From assembly GCF_900109915.1 (NCBI RefSeq), contig NZ_FOBU01000006.1, forward strand, positions 1-60,038: a DNA stretch of 60,038 bases, in the 5' to 3' direction. This DNA is from Luteibacter sp. UNCMF331Sha3.1. GTDB lineage: Bacteria > Pseudomonadota > Gammaproteobacteria > Xanthomonadales > Rhodanobacteraceae. The notes under the pieces are model-generated. The model was given only the letters and a program-made list of their open reading frames with translations. It searched no databases and was not told the origin of the DNA. Positions 46,901-54,842 of this stretch are shown here, piece by piece (within the stretch, counting starts at the first letter, position 1; each line of letters begins with the position of its first letter). The translations under genes and the position numbers were made by a program.

Positions 46901-46996
46901 GGCATACGCGGCGCCGGATACGGTGGCGAGGCCGATGGCGATGGCGAGCGCGGACCGGCGTCCCAACGACGCGGCGCGATAATGACGCGAACTCAT
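43964..46996 (-). CDS. Oar-like TonB-dependent receptor 2 of 3
   Basis: 1010 residues from ATG 46996 (MSSRHYRAASLGRRSALAIAIG), with GGGGAG 7 nt upstream; the longer frame to 47026 lacks a ribosome site. Signal peptide to ~33 (VSGAAYAQ), carboxypeptidase regulatory-like domain, plug (TENAYYINGFNTTDPLSGFGG, AIDQQEVLAGGYGAAYGRSSGGVISQVGKRGTNE) and barrel ending RVGITYDF. The C-terminus is spaced with CLGFYGPNETNP and WCEGQPSPPG loops, shared in form with receptor 1. Likely an ancient tandem duplicate. Promoter at 47177-47205. Confidence 0.92.
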   Translation of the reverse strand: MSSRHYRAASLGRRSALAIAIGLATVSGAAYAQSTVGRITGQAQSGDTVTVTSNTGVTRSTTADPSGKYTVDNLQTGQYKVSVSRGGAVVDSRDNVGIVVGAGTTVNFTGATTAADTSNLEGVTVSANALPSIDVSTVDSRTVITSEQLAKLPLARTAEAIALLAPGAVAGSSFFVGPTGNALVSIAGSAVTENAYYINGFNTTDPLSGFGGITLPYGAIDQQEVLAGGYGAAYGRSSGGVISQVGKRGTNEWHFGGQVLWEPKGAKASPNNYYSQIGPAAGQVFDRNKDDKFWRTTYSAYAGGPLIKDTLYVFLAAEQERRQGDQTLNVNAPFTYKQNYRNPKYYAKIDWNINDSNILELTGASNKQNYDASIYDYDYATGVRGAYTGKDTAGAPQNKSGADVYSAKFTSYITDDLTLTALYGKMKGTYYTAVADSTLPSILQANQQNTALTGGGFITNSNPSAQIADPKHKSTNTNLRIDLSYRAGDHTITAGIDNQKVLDKNDGITTSGPGYGWEYWQTDADTPIIGDTPADAAYVAPPGGDGYYVARYVYSTQASVRTTQRAQYIEDSWQVNDRWLVKVGLRNDQFTNYNQNGEAYLRLTTPQWAPRLGATWDVNGDSSLKIYANAGRYFLALPATVALRSAGASLYTREYFNYTGIDANGIPQGLTPIFSSTGGPISANREYGIPRDPKTAAATNIKSQYQDEFILGFDASLTDKWTYGAKATVRKLRNAIDDVGDAGAIERKMIRQGIDPDTIGDIQGSYLFNPGRANTFLVPNTNGGFYSVDMNNEDFGFPHSKRNYYGLELYLDHAWDGKYQVRFDYVFSKSYGNSEGQVRSDIRQDTVSATVDWDYAEVMQYANGELANSRKHQFKIYGSYQIAPEWLASANVLIASGAPKSCLGFYGPNETNPNLGYGSYYHWCEGQPSPPGEKGHNPWTYIATGSIEYRPTWADSKLGFNLTVFNIFNQRKQTQVYPIRGSVAKPNPRYDIPLYQTTPRYARVGITYDF

Positions 46997-47035
46997 GATG
47001 CTTCTCCCCAATTCAAAATGCCGCAACGCGAAATC

Positions 47036-47067
47036 TTGCGATGGAAGGCAAGCCGACCCCGCCCCGG
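47036..47067 (-). promoter_or_regulatory. Conserved leader block of receptor 2
   Basis: The forward-strand string TTGCGATGG, a 3-nt gap and GGCAAGCCGACCCCGCCCCGG recurs in the leader of receptor 3 (50604-50639) with two base changes and a 7-nt gap. It lies ~50 nt before the start codon of each gene. It may be a structured leader or an sRNA target. Confidence 0.5.
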
Positions 47068-47176
47068 CCTGCGCCAGGTTTCTGTACGGATCGGTACTAA
47101 AAAAGGTCCCTCAAAACAACGGTATCCGTCAAAGGATCCCGCCCCCGAATTGCCACGGGTAACGTGGCCTGGGTCA

Positions 47177-47205
47177 CATATACGAGACACGTCACATTCC
47201 CGCAA
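47177..47205 (-). promoter_or_regulatory. Promoter of receptor 2
   Basis: On the minus strand TTGCGG (47200-47205), 17-nt spacer, TATATG (47177-47182), within CGTATATGTGA, the same -10 context as receptor 3. Predicted leader ~175 nt. Confidence 0.7.
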
Positions 47206-47345
47206 TACGATTTTTTTACTTCAGTTTTACCTGCGTCAGCAGTTATTTGCGTGACAGCATCGCGATTCCCGCGGCGATTCCTGCACTCGCACAACCACTT
47301 GCATGCGAAACCATGTGACACCGGGCTTTCGCATAGGAATTCGTA

Positions 47346-47362
47346 CTAGGAAACATTCCTAG
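47346..47362. promoter_or_regulatory. 17-bp palindromic box upstream of receptor 2
   Basis: CTAGGAA-ACA-TTCCTAG, perfectly symmetric, 141 bp upstream of the receptor 2 -35 and abutting the receptor 3 terminator. A near copy sits at the matching place upstream of receptor 3. Confidence 0.6.
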
Positions 47363-47395
47363 AAAAAAAGCCCCCGACCGGGCGGCCGAGGGCGA
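47363..47395 (-). terminator. Rho-independent terminator of receptor 3
   Basis: Imperfect stem GCCCCCGACCG / CGGCCGAGGGC; the minus strand continues with TTTTTTT. About 90 nt after the receptor stop. The 487-bp gap 46997-47483 holds this terminator, the palindromic box, the promoter and leader of receptor 2, and no gene. Confidence 0.8.
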
Positions 47396-47483
47396 TCTGG
47401 GGAGAGCTTTGTTGTCGCCTGCGGAGGCCATCCGCCTCCGCAGGCTCTTCTTGTTTTTAAGAACTTTCTTGGTTTCTTGCCGA

Positions 47484-50400
47484 TCAGAAGTCGTAGCGGG
47501 CCGTGAAACGGACCGTACGCGGATCGGTGAAGTTCAACTTGCGGTCGTACAGCGGGCTGACCGTGGAACGCGAGGAGGCGTAACGCGGATAGAACGCGGT
47601 CGGCGTCTGCTTGTTGAGTACGTTCAGCACATCGATCTGGAAGGTCAGGTTCTTGTCCAGCCAGCTCGGCGTGTAGGCCGCATTGAGGTTGACGATGTAC
47701 GTCCACGGCGTGCTGCCATGCGAACCACGCGGCGAACGCTCGTAGCCCGGCGTGCCCGGCAGGCCGCACCAGTAATAGAACGCGCCGTTGTACAAGCCGG
47801 CATCCGGGGTCGGATAGAAGCTCGTGCAGTTCTTCGGACGGCCCGATGCGATGTTCAGGTTGGCGCCGAAACGCAGGTCGTCGGTCATCTGGTAGTAGCC
47901 AAACGCCTTGATCTGGTGCGTGCGGTTGTTCGGCAGCTTGCCATTCGCGCCCACCATCAGCTGCGGGAGATCCCAGTCCTGCGTGACCGAAACGTCCGCC
48001 TGGCCGCCGTTACCGGTGTCGAGATCCGACGCCAGCTGGCCTTCCGTGTTGCCGTAGCTACGCGACCAGGTGTAATCGATCCGGCCGTACCACTTGTCGG
48101 CGAACGGATGTTCGAGGTACAGGTCGACGGCGTAGTACTTGCGCTTGAGGTCCGGGAGCTGCAGCTCTTCCTTCGTGTAGTGGCGCGCGACGAACGAGCC
48201 GTCGTCCTGCTGCTGCAGGAACGTGTTGCCGGTGCCGGGGTTGAACAGGAAGCACGCGCCACCGAGGGCGGGGGTGCAGGTATCGTCGATCGCGCTGCGC
48301 AGCTGGCGCCACGTCAGCTTGGCACCCCAGTTCAGGCTCGGCGTGATCGCCTGGTCGAGACCGGCGATGTACTCGTCCTGGTAATGCGACTTGAGGCCCT
48401 TCGCCGCGACGGTGCGCGGATCCGGTGCGACGCCGCACTCGAGGTTCGCCGAAACGGCATTGGTGCCGCCGCAGGTGTAGCCCACCGACTGGTCCACCGC
48501 CACCGGAACGAGCCCGGTCGGCACGCCGGTGCGCGGATCGACGCCCGTATAGGTGAAGTATTCGGACGTACCGAGCGAACCCGACGCGGCGCGGACGGCG
48601 ACGTTGTTGGGCATCGCCAGGTGATAGCGACCGGCGTTGGCGTAGAGCTTCAGCGTCGAATCGCCGTAGACGTCCCACGACACGCCGAGGCGCGGCGCGA
48701 GCTGGTGGCGCTGCTTGGCGTAGACCTGGTTGGCGCCGTTGTAATTCTTGAACTGCTCGTTACGCAAGCCGGCGTAGATCAGCCAACGATCGGTCAGCTG
48801 CCAGTGGTCTTCGAGGTACTGCGATTCCTGGACCGTCTTCACCTTGGCGACGGCGGTCTGGAAGTTGCGATTGACGTAGAAGCCCTGCGTGCCCAGGCCG
48901 CCAGCGGACGCCGGCGAGCCGACGCCATGGCCTTCGTCGATCGGATCGTTCGCATCGTTCTGGACGTTGTAGTTCCAGCTGAAGCCGCCGGGGAGCGCCG
49001 TACCGGTGTACGACTTCGCTTCCTGGTGATCGGCACCGAAGCGGATGTCGTGGTCGCCCAGGCGATACTCGAGGTCGAGGCGCCAGCCGTTGGTCTTGTC
49101 GTTCGAACCCGGGACGCGGACCAGCGTCGAGGTGCTCTGGCAGCTACCGTAGGCGATGCCCGGCGCGTTCGCGTTGTTGGCGACGGTGATCAGCGGGCAG
49201 TCCGGATTGTAGTTGTACGGCGTCTGGACGTGATTGACCTTCTGGGTACCGTACAGGGCCGACACCGTGAAGTTATCGGTGATGTAGCCGGTGTACTTAC
49301 CGATGTACAGGTCGCCGCCGTCCTTCGTGTAAACGCCGCCGTTCTGCGTCGTGCCGTGCGTCTGCGTGGCGTAGTTGAACGCGTACGTTTCCGACGTGTA
49401 CTCGGACTTGTCCGACACGCCGGTCAGTTCGATGTGGTGATCGTCGGTGATGTTCCAGTCGATCTTCGCCAGCCAGCGGGGGATCTTGTAACGGTATTCA
49501 TTCCAGCCGTTCGTACGGCCGGCGACCGAGGTGATCGCGCCGGCGGTCGGGTTCGTGGCGATACCCGCACCTTCGCGACGGTTCATTTCGGCGTCGACGT
49601 AGAAGAACAGCTTGTCCTTGATCAACGGACCGCTGACATAGGCGCCGATCGTCGAGCGCCAGAACTCGTTACCGGCAAAGTACTGGTAGAGCGTCTTGTC
49701 GGTGGCCGGATAGAAGCCTGTGTCGGCGTAGTTCGCATTGCGCGGCTTGGCGCGCGTGCCGGTCGGCTCCCAGATCGTGTAGACGCCGCCATGCCACTCG
49801 TTGGTACCGCGCTTGGTCACGATGTTGATGACACCGCCGGTGGAACGGCCGAATTCCGCGCCGTAACCGCCGAGGAGCACCTGCTGCTGGTCGATCGCGT
49901 CGAACGGCAGCTGGGTCAGGCCGATCGAGGTCAGCGGATTGGTGACCGCGTAGCCGTTGATGAAATAGGCGTTCTCGGAGGACGCGGAGCCGCCGAAGCT
50001 GGGCACCGGATTACCCAGCGCGTCCTTGTAGCTGTTGTTGCCGATGACGCCCGGCGCCAGCAGCGCGGCCGCCAGGACGTCGCGCGTGATGGGCAGCTTG
50101 TTGAGCTGTTCCGCGGTGAGCACGGTGCGCGTATCGACGGACGACACGTCGATCGACGGCATGGCCGTGGCGCTGACCGACACGCCTTCGAGCGTGCTGG
50201 CCTCCGTCGCGGACGCCGCCGAGGCGAACGACACTTCCGAGCCCTGCGAAATCGTGACGGCCACGTTGTCGCGCGTGCTGACTACGGCGCCGTTGTTCTC
50301 CAGCGTCACCTTGTAGGTGCCCGGCTGCAGCGAGCTGAAGCGATAGCGGCCGTTCGGATCGACCGGAATCGAACGCGAGAAACCGGTTTCCGGGTTCGTC

Positions 50401-50561
50401 ACGGTGACGGTCGTGCCCTGCTGCGGGTTGGCCTGGCCGAAGATCGAACCGGTCACGTTCGACTGGGCAAGTGCGCCGCCCGAGATGGCGCCCATGCCGA
50501 TGGCGAGGGCCAGAGCGGTGCGACGACCCAGGGTCGTCGTCCGGTGGTTACGCGAATTCAT
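47484..50561 (-). CDS. Oar-like TonB-dependent receptor 3 of 3
   Basis: 1025 residues. Signal peptide to ~32 (AISGGALAQ), carboxypeptidase regulatory-like domain (TVTVTNPETGFSRSIPVDPNGRYRFSSLQPG), plug (SENAYFINGYAVTNPLTSIGL, AIDQQQVLLGGYGAEFGRSTGGVINIVTKRGTNE) and barrel ending RFTARYDF. It has extra cysteine pairs in barrel loops (SYGSC..., TCGGTNAVSANLECG, TCTPALGGACF), absent from receptors 1 and 2. A strong AGGGGAGAGG precedes the ATG. Divergent from the HTH regulator, with a 557-bp shared upstream region. Confidence 0.92.
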   Translation of the reverse strand: MNSRNHRTTTLGRRTALALAIGMGAISGGALAQSNVTGSIFGQANPQQGTTVTVTNPETGFSRSIPVDPNGRYRFSSLQPGTYKVTLENNGAVVSTRDNVAVTISQGSEVSFASAASATEASTLEGVSVSATAMPSIDVSSVDTRTVLTAEQLNKLPITRDVLAAALLAPGVIGNNSYKDALGNPVPSFGGSASSENAYFINGYAVTNPLTSIGLTQLPFDAIDQQQVLLGGYGAEFGRSTGGVINIVTKRGTNEWHGGVYTIWEPTGTRAKPRNANYADTGFYPATDKTLYQYFAGNEFWRSTIGAYVSGPLIKDKLFFYVDAEMNRREGAGIATNPTAGAITSVAGRTNGWNEYRYKIPRWLAKIDWNITDDHHIELTGVSDKSEYTSETYAFNYATQTHGTTQNGGVYTKDGGDLYIGKYTGYITDNFTVSALYGTQKVNHVQTPYNYNPDCPLITVANNANAPGIAYGSCQSTSTLVRVPGSNDKTNGWRLDLEYRLGDHDIRFGADHQEAKSYTGTALPGGFSWNYNVQNDANDPIDEGHGVGSPASAGGLGTQGFYVNRNFQTAVAKVKTVQESQYLEDHWQLTDRWLIYAGLRNEQFKNYNGANQVYAKQRHQLAPRLGVSWDVYGDSTLKLYANAGRYHLAMPNNVAVRAASGSLGTSEYFTYTGVDPRTGVPTGLVPVAVDQSVGYTCGGTNAVSANLECGVAPDPRTVAAKGLKSHYQDEYIAGLDQAITPSLNWGAKLTWRQLRSAIDDTCTPALGGACFLFNPGTGNTFLQQQDDGSFVARHYTKEELQLPDLKRKYYAVDLYLEHPFADKWYGRIDYTWSRSYGNTEGQLASDLDTGNGGQADVSVTQDWDLPQLMVGANGKLPNNRTHQIKAFGYYQMTDDLRFGANLNIASGRPKNCTSFYPTPDAGLYNGAFYYWCGLPGTPGYERSPRGSHGSTPWTYIVNLNAAYTPSWLDKNLTFQIDVLNVLNKQTPTAFYPRYASSRSTVSPLYDRKLNFTDPRTVRFTARYDF

Positions 50562-50603
50562 CGAATACCTCTCCCCTAAAAAAAGTCGCTAATCGCAACA
50601 ATT

Positions 50604-50639
50604 TGCGATGGCTTTAATGGCAAGCCGATCCCGTCCCGG
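50604..50639 (-). promoter_or_regulatory. Conserved leader block of receptor 3
   Basis: Counterpart of the block at 47036-47067: TTGCGATGG, a 7-nt gap and GGCAAGCCGATCCCGTCCCGG on the forward strand, ~58 nt before the start codon. Confidence 0.5.
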
Positions 50640-50746
50640 TCGAACCGGGTTTTGCGTGAACGGTCTTTGCGTTTCCCCTTAAAACAGGCCGTCCCGGCAG
50701 GACGACCAACCCCTCTCACACCGCAGGTGGACGCGGATGGTGTTCA

Positions 50747-50775
50747 CATATACGTAAGGTTTGATGCTTCGGCAA
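50747..50775 (-). promoter_or_regulatory. Promoter of receptor 3
   Basis: On the minus strand TTGCCG (50770-50775), 17-nt spacer, TATATG (50747-50752) within CGTATATGTGA. One base different from the receptor 2 promoter elements. Predicted leader ~180 nt. Confidence 0.7.
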
Positions 50776-50911
50776 TGGGTGTTTTCACTCGAACGTAACG
50801 GACATCATCACGTTCTTGCGACATCCTGAACGACATGCCGAAAAAACTTCACCGGGAACGAGGGGTTACGCGCGCCGCGACCATGACTTTCGGCACATAT
50901 CCGAATATGAC

Positions 50912-50928
50912 CTAGGAAACATTCTTAG
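50912..50928. promoter_or_regulatory. 17-bp palindromic box between receptor 3 and the HTH regulator
   Basis: CTAGGAA-ACA-TTCTTAG, one base from the box at 47346, 137 bp upstream of the receptor 3 -35 and ~190 bp upstream of the regulator's ATG. A second palindrome CATAT-CCGA-ATATG lies just beside it (about 50896-50909). Confidence 0.6.
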
Positions 50929-51118
50929 TAAAATCATGCGCTCGCGTCGTCATATCGCGTGAATTTCGAGCGCCCCGGACCGAACTTGCGCCGCGACCTC
51001 AGAAACTTCTCAAGCGAAAGGCTTTCGAAGGCATGTTCCTGTACACCGGATCCCCGGGTCGCGCGTTGAGCGCGAAAGGCCGGGGGGCGGCTTCAGCTGA
51101 TCACGAGGTTCCATTCGC

Positions 51119-51709
51119 ATGAACGACAACTCACGGGGCTCCATCCAGGCCGACGCCGCCAGCGGCGGCATGGATGCCCGCGCCATCGATCCGACGGGGC
51201 CGCAGCCGTCCTCGTTCGCTACGCGCGTTCGCGCCGTCATCAAGATGTCCGGCAGCGTCAGCGAGATCGCGCGCCGCTGTGGCTTCTCCGAGGGCGTCGT
51301 GCGCAGCTGGCGCGACGGCAACACCGACCCGTCGCGCGGTCGCTGCGTGACCATGGCGAAGACGCTGGGGCTGTCGCTCGTCTGGCTCGCCGCCGGCGAG
51401 GGCCCGATGATGCTCGACCCGGCGGGCGAGGACGCCGCTCGGCGCAGCGAATCGTCCGAGGCGCGCGATCGCCAGCAGCATGCCGGGACGCTCGACCCGT
51501 CACGCCTGGCGGCCGCCATGAAGCTCCTGCAGTCGGACATCGAAATGGCGGGCAGCCGGTTCTCGCCCGTCCGCCATGCGGACCTGGTGGCGGAGATGTA
51601 TTCGATCCTGGGGCGCTCCGGCGAGCAGGATTACGCCGATCGCGTGGTGGCGTTCCGCCGCACGGTGATCGCGCGGATCAACGACGAGGCGGGAGCCGCG
51701 GCGGCCTGA
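51119..51709 (+). CDS. Phage-repressor-like helix-turn-helix regulator
   Basis: 196 residues. The helix-turn-helix covers about 44-70 (SEIARRCGFSEGVVRSWRDGNTDPSRGRC), followed by MAKTLGLSLVWLAAGEGPM, a segment typical of XRE/CI-like repressors that read operators as dimers. The C-terminal ~70 residues (LDPSRLAAAMKLLQSDIEMAGSRFSP) are helical; there is no visible Ser/Lys peptidase pair of LexA-type repressors. No phage genes flank it, so it is probably a chromosomal regulator. It is divergent from receptor 3 and may bind the CTAGGAA box between them (inference). GAGG lies 10 nt before the ATG. Confidence 0.75.
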   Translation: MNDNSRGSIQADAASGGMDARAIDPTGPQPSSFATRVRAVIKMSGSVSEIARRCGFSEGVVRSWRDGNTDPSRGRCVTMAKTLGLSLVWLAAGEGPMMLDPAGEDAARRSESSEARDRQQHAGTLDPSRLAAAMKLLQSDIEMAGSRFSPVRHADLVAEMYSILGRSGEQDYADRVVAFRRTVIARINDEAGAAAA

Positions 51710-51721
51710 TGGCCGCCGCGA

Positions 51722-51745
51722 GCACCCCTGGCGCGCCAGGGGTGC
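51722..51745. terminator. 24-bp perfect palindrome between convergent genes
   Basis: Arms GCACCCCTGGCG and complement with no loop bases, preceded by gccgcgagca as in the REP loops. It lies between the stops of the HTH regulator and glyS and probably ends both transcripts, although it has no T-run. It may be a REP remnant. Confidence 0.5.
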
Positions 51746-51754
51746 CGGGCGGGT

Positions 51755-53899
51755 TCAGAGTCGCGAGATATCCGCGATCGCCCCGAAGCTCGCCTTCAGC
51801 TGGGCGAGTAGCGCCAGACGGTTGCCGCGCACCGCGGGATCGTCGGCATTGACCAGCACATCGTCGAAGAAGCGGTCCACCGGCGCCTGTAGCGCCGCGA
51901 GGCGCGCCAGCGTGCCCGTGTAGTCGCCGTCGGCCAGCAGGCCCCGGCTGTCCGCGCGGGCGGCGTCGAGTGCCGCGTGAAGTTCGCGCTCGGCGTCGAG
52001 CTCGAAGTACGCCGGATCGACGGCCACGGGAATCGGCGCGGCCTGCGTGTCTTCCGCCTGCTTGCGCAGGATGTTGGCCACGCGCTTGTTCGCGGCGGCG
52101 AGGCTGGCGGCCTCGGCACGCCGGGCGAATTCGCCGACGGCACGCAGACGACGGTCGAAATCCGGCAGCGTGGCCGGCGCCACGGCGAGCACCGCCTCGA
52201 ACTGATCGGCCGAGAAACCCTGATCGGCGTAGTAGCCGCGCAGGCGATCGAGCACGAAGCCGTGCACTTCGTCGCCGAGCTCGCGGCGGCGCGCACCGAT
52301 GTCGATCGCGGGAGCCTTCCCGTCCTTGCCCGGCTTCACGCCGGCCACGAGTGCCGCTTCGGGCACGAGGTCGAACGCCTCGGTGAGCGCCGCGCGCAGG
52401 TCGATGTCGAGGCCGCCCTCGATCAGCGTGCGCGCGAGACCCAGCGCGGCGCGACGCAGCGCGAACGGATCCTTGTTGCCGCTCGGCTTCAGGCCCACGG
52501 CGAAGATGCCGGCGAGCGTGTCGAGGCGCTCGGCGACAGCGAGCACCTGGCCGACCTTGCCCGCGGCGATGGCGTCGCCGCCGAAGCGGGGCTGGTAGAA
52601 GCTGTCGAGCGCGTCGGCCACCTCGGCCACGATGCCCTGGCGCGTGGCGTAGTAACGCCCCATCACGCCCTGCAGTTCGGGGAATTCACCGACCATGCGC
52701 GTCAGCAGGTCGCACTTCGCCAGCGCGGCGGCATGCGTGGCCTGCCCCGCGTCGACACCGACGCGGTTGGCGATGACGCGGGCGAGCTCGGCAACACGCA
52801 CCGTCTTATCCCACAGGCTTCCCAGCGACTGCTGATAGGTGACGGTCTTCAGGCCTTCCTGCAGATCGGCCAGCGGCGTCTTGAGGTCGGCGTCCCAGAA
52901 GAACTTCGCGTCGGCGAAGCGCGGGCGGATCACACGCTCGTAGCCCTTGCGGATTTCGGCCGGATCGCGGCTCTCGATGTTGGCGACGCCGATGAAGTGT
53001 TCCGTGAGGTTGCCACCGGCGTCGAAGACGGGCACGAACTTCTGGTTCGTTTCCATCGTGGTGACGAGCGCCTCGGGCGGCACGTCGAGGAAGTCCCGCT
53101 CGAACGTGCAGGCGATGCCGACGGGCCATTCCGTGAGGTTGGCGATCTCGTCGAGCAGGCCTTCCGACAGACGCGGCACGCCGCCCGTGGCGACCCGCGC
53201 GACTTCGTCGCGCACGCGCTGGCGACGTTCCGCCGGATCGGCGATGACATGCGCGCGGCGCAGCGCGTCGAGCCAGCTGTCGGCATCGGCGACGTGCACC
53301 GGCTGCGGATGGTGGAACCGGTGGCCATGGCTGATGCGGCCGCTCGTCAGGCCGAGGATCTCGCCCTCGACGATGTCGGCACCATGCAGCATCAGCAGCG
53401 TGTGCACGGGGCGGACGAAACTGTCGTCGCGGTCGCCCCATCGCATCGCCTTCGGAATCGGCAAGGCCTTCAGTGCCTCGGTCACGATCTCGGGCAGAAG
53501 CGCGGCCGTCGGCTGTCCCGGCTTCACGGCGCGGAAGACGAACCACGCGCCCTTGTCGGTCTCGAGTTTTTCGAGCGCGGCGACGTCGACGCCGCAGGAC
53601 TGTGCGAAGCCGACGAGCGCCTTGCTGGGTTCACCGTCGGCGCCGATGCTGGCGGCGACGGCGGGACCGCGACGTTCGACCGACTGGTCGGGTTGCGACG
53701 TGGCGACGCCCGCGATGTGCACGGCGAGACGGCGCGGCGAGGCGTATGCCTTCGCGGAAGCGAAATCGGCGGATACACCGCGTTTTTCCAGGCCTTCGAC
53801 GACACCGCGCGCGAACGCGCCGGCGAGGTCGTCGAGCGCCTTGGGGGGTAGTTCTTCGGTGCCGAGCTCGATGACGAGCGGCAGTCGCTTATCGGCCAT
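51755..53899 (-). CDS. glyS: Glycyl-tRNA synthetase beta subunit
   Basis: 714 residues, as for bacterial GlyS (689 in E. coli). N-terminus [26 protein letters not shown] carries the ELGTEELP signature, followed by [12 protein letters not shown] and [12 protein letters not shown]. It provides the tRNA-binding part of the alpha2beta2 glycyl-tRNA synthetase. ATG 53899 lies 11 nt inside the end of glyQ, so the two subunits are translationally coupled. Confidence 0.97.
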   Translation of the reverse strand: MADKRLPLVIELGTEELPPKALDDLAGAFARGVVEGLEKRGVSADFASAKAYASPRRLAVHIAGVATSQPDQSVERRGPAVAASIGADGEPSKALVGFAQSCGVDVAALEKLETDKGAWFVFRAVKPGQPTAALLPEIVTEALKALPIPKAMRWGDRDDSFVRPVHTLLMLHGADIVEGEILGLTSGRISHGHRFHHPQPVHVADADSWLDALRRAHVIADPAERRQRVRDEVARVATGGVPRLSEGLLDEIANLTEWPVGIACTFERDFLDVPPEALVTTMETNQKFVPVFDAGGNLTEHFIGVANIESRDPAEIRKGYERVIRPRFADAKFFWDADLKTPLADLQEGLKTVTYQQSLGSLWDKTVRVAELARVIANRVGVDAGQATHAAALAKCDLLTRMVGEFPELQGVMGRYYATRQGIVAEVADALDSFYQPRFGGDAIAAGKVGQVLAVAERLDTLAGIFAVGLKPSGNKDPFALRRAALGLARTLIEGGLDIDLRAALTEAFDLVPEAALVAGVKPGKDGKAPAIDIGARRRELGDEVHGFVLDRLRGYYADQGFSADQFEAVLAVAPATLPDFDRRLRAVGEFARRAEAASLAAANKRVANILRKQAEDTQAAPIPVAVDPAYFELDAERELHAALDAARADSRGLLADGDYTGTLARLAALQAPVDRFFDDVLVNADDPAVRGNRLALLAQLKASFGAIADISRL

Positions 53900-54803
53900 G
53901 CGCGGCCTCCTTGGTCTTCTTGAGGCCCGGGAAACCGAGCTTTTCGCGCTGGGCCACGTAGGCCTCGGCGACGCTGCGTGCCAGCGTGCGAACGCGCAGG
54001 ATGAAACGCTGGCGCTCGGTGACGCTGATGGCACGGCGCGCATCCAGCAGGTTGAACGCGTGGCTGGCCTTGCATACCTGCTCGTAGGCGGGCAGCGGCA
54101 GGCCGGCGGCGATCAGTTTGCCGGCCTCGCCCTCGCACACGTCGAACCAGTGGAATAGCTCGGGCACGTTGGCGTATTCGAAATTGTAGGTGCTCTGCTC
54201 CACCTCGTTCTGGTGGAACACGTCGCCGTAGGTGACCACGCCATGGGGCGCGTTCGTCCAGACGATGTCGTAGATGCTGTCGACGTTCTGCAGGTACATC
54301 ACCAGGCGTTCGAGACCGTAGGTGATCTCGCCGGTGACGGGGCGGCATTCGAGCCCGCCGGCCTGCTGGAAATAGGTGAACTGCGTGACCTCCATGCCGT
54401 TCAGCCAGACTTCCCACCCGAGGCCCCAGGCGCCCAGGGTCGGCGACTCCCAGTTGTCCTCGACGAAACGCAGGTCGTGCACGAGCGGATCGATACCCAG
54501 CGCCTTCAGCGAACCGATGTAGAGCTCGAGGATGTTGTCGGGATTCGGCTTCAGCACCACCTGGTACTGGTAGTAATGCTGCAGGCGGTTGGGGTTCTCG
54601 CCGTAGCGGCCGTCGGTCGGTCGACGGCAGGGCTGCACGTAGGCGGCGGCCCAGGGTTCCGGTCCGAGCGATCGCAGGAAGGTGGCGGGGTGGAACGTGC
54701 CTGCGCCGACCTCGGTGTCGAGGGGCTGCACCAGCACGCAGCCCTGATCCGCCCAGTAGCGGTTGAGGGTCTGGATGACGTCTTGGAAAGTGGGCGCGGA
54801 CAT
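53889..54803 (-). CDS. glyQ: Glycyl-tRNA synthetase alpha subunit
   Basis: 304 residues (303 in E. coli). Signatures include [58 protein letters not shown] and [21 protein letters not shown]. It forms the catalytic subunit with GlyS. ATG 54803 has AGAGGA upstream and a TATACT element (54832-54837, minus strand) overlapping the -10 of the divergent gspE-like gene. Confidence 0.97.
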   Translation of the reverse strand: MSAPTFQDVIQTLNRYWADQGCVLVQPLDTEVGAGTFHPATFLRSLGPEPWAAAYVQPCRRPTDGRYGENPNRLQHYYQYQVVLKPNPDNILELYIGSLKALGIDPLVHDLRFVEDNWESPTLGAWGLGWEVWLNGMEVTQFTYFQQAGGLECRPVTGEITYGLERLVMYLQNVDSIYDIVWTNAPHGVVTYGDVFHQNEVEQSTYNFEYANVPELFHWFDVCEGEAGKLIAAGLPLPAYEQVCKASHAFNLLDARRAISVTERQRFILRVRTLARSVAEAYVAQREKLGFPGLKKTKEAAHGR

Positions 54804-54830
54804 GGTTTCCGGGTCCTCTGGAAAGCGGGC

Positions 54831-54837
54831 TAGTATA
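54831..54837. promoter_or_regulatory. Overlapping divergent -10 elements of glyQ and the gspE-like gene
   Basis: The heptamer TAGTATA reads TAGTAT on the plus strand, 6 nt before the GTG at 54843, and TATACT on the minus strand, ~28 nt before the glyQ ATG. The two promoters would compete for polymerase. Confidence 0.4.
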
Positions 54838-54842
54838 GCGGC

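Noticed and set aside
40346-50579. Very long plus-strand ORFs (more than 1,000 residues) antisense to the three receptors
   Set aside because: They mirror the receptors end to end, have no domain or signal peptide, and arise from high third-position GC. The minus-strand frames hold the full receptor domain order.
51119-51709. Prophage remnant marked by the CI-like regulator
   Set aside because: No other phage genes lie within several kilobases and the flanks are receptors and glyQS.
51977-53851. 624-residue plus-strand ORF opposite glyS
   Set aside because: Antisense shadow of a well-conserved synthetase gene.
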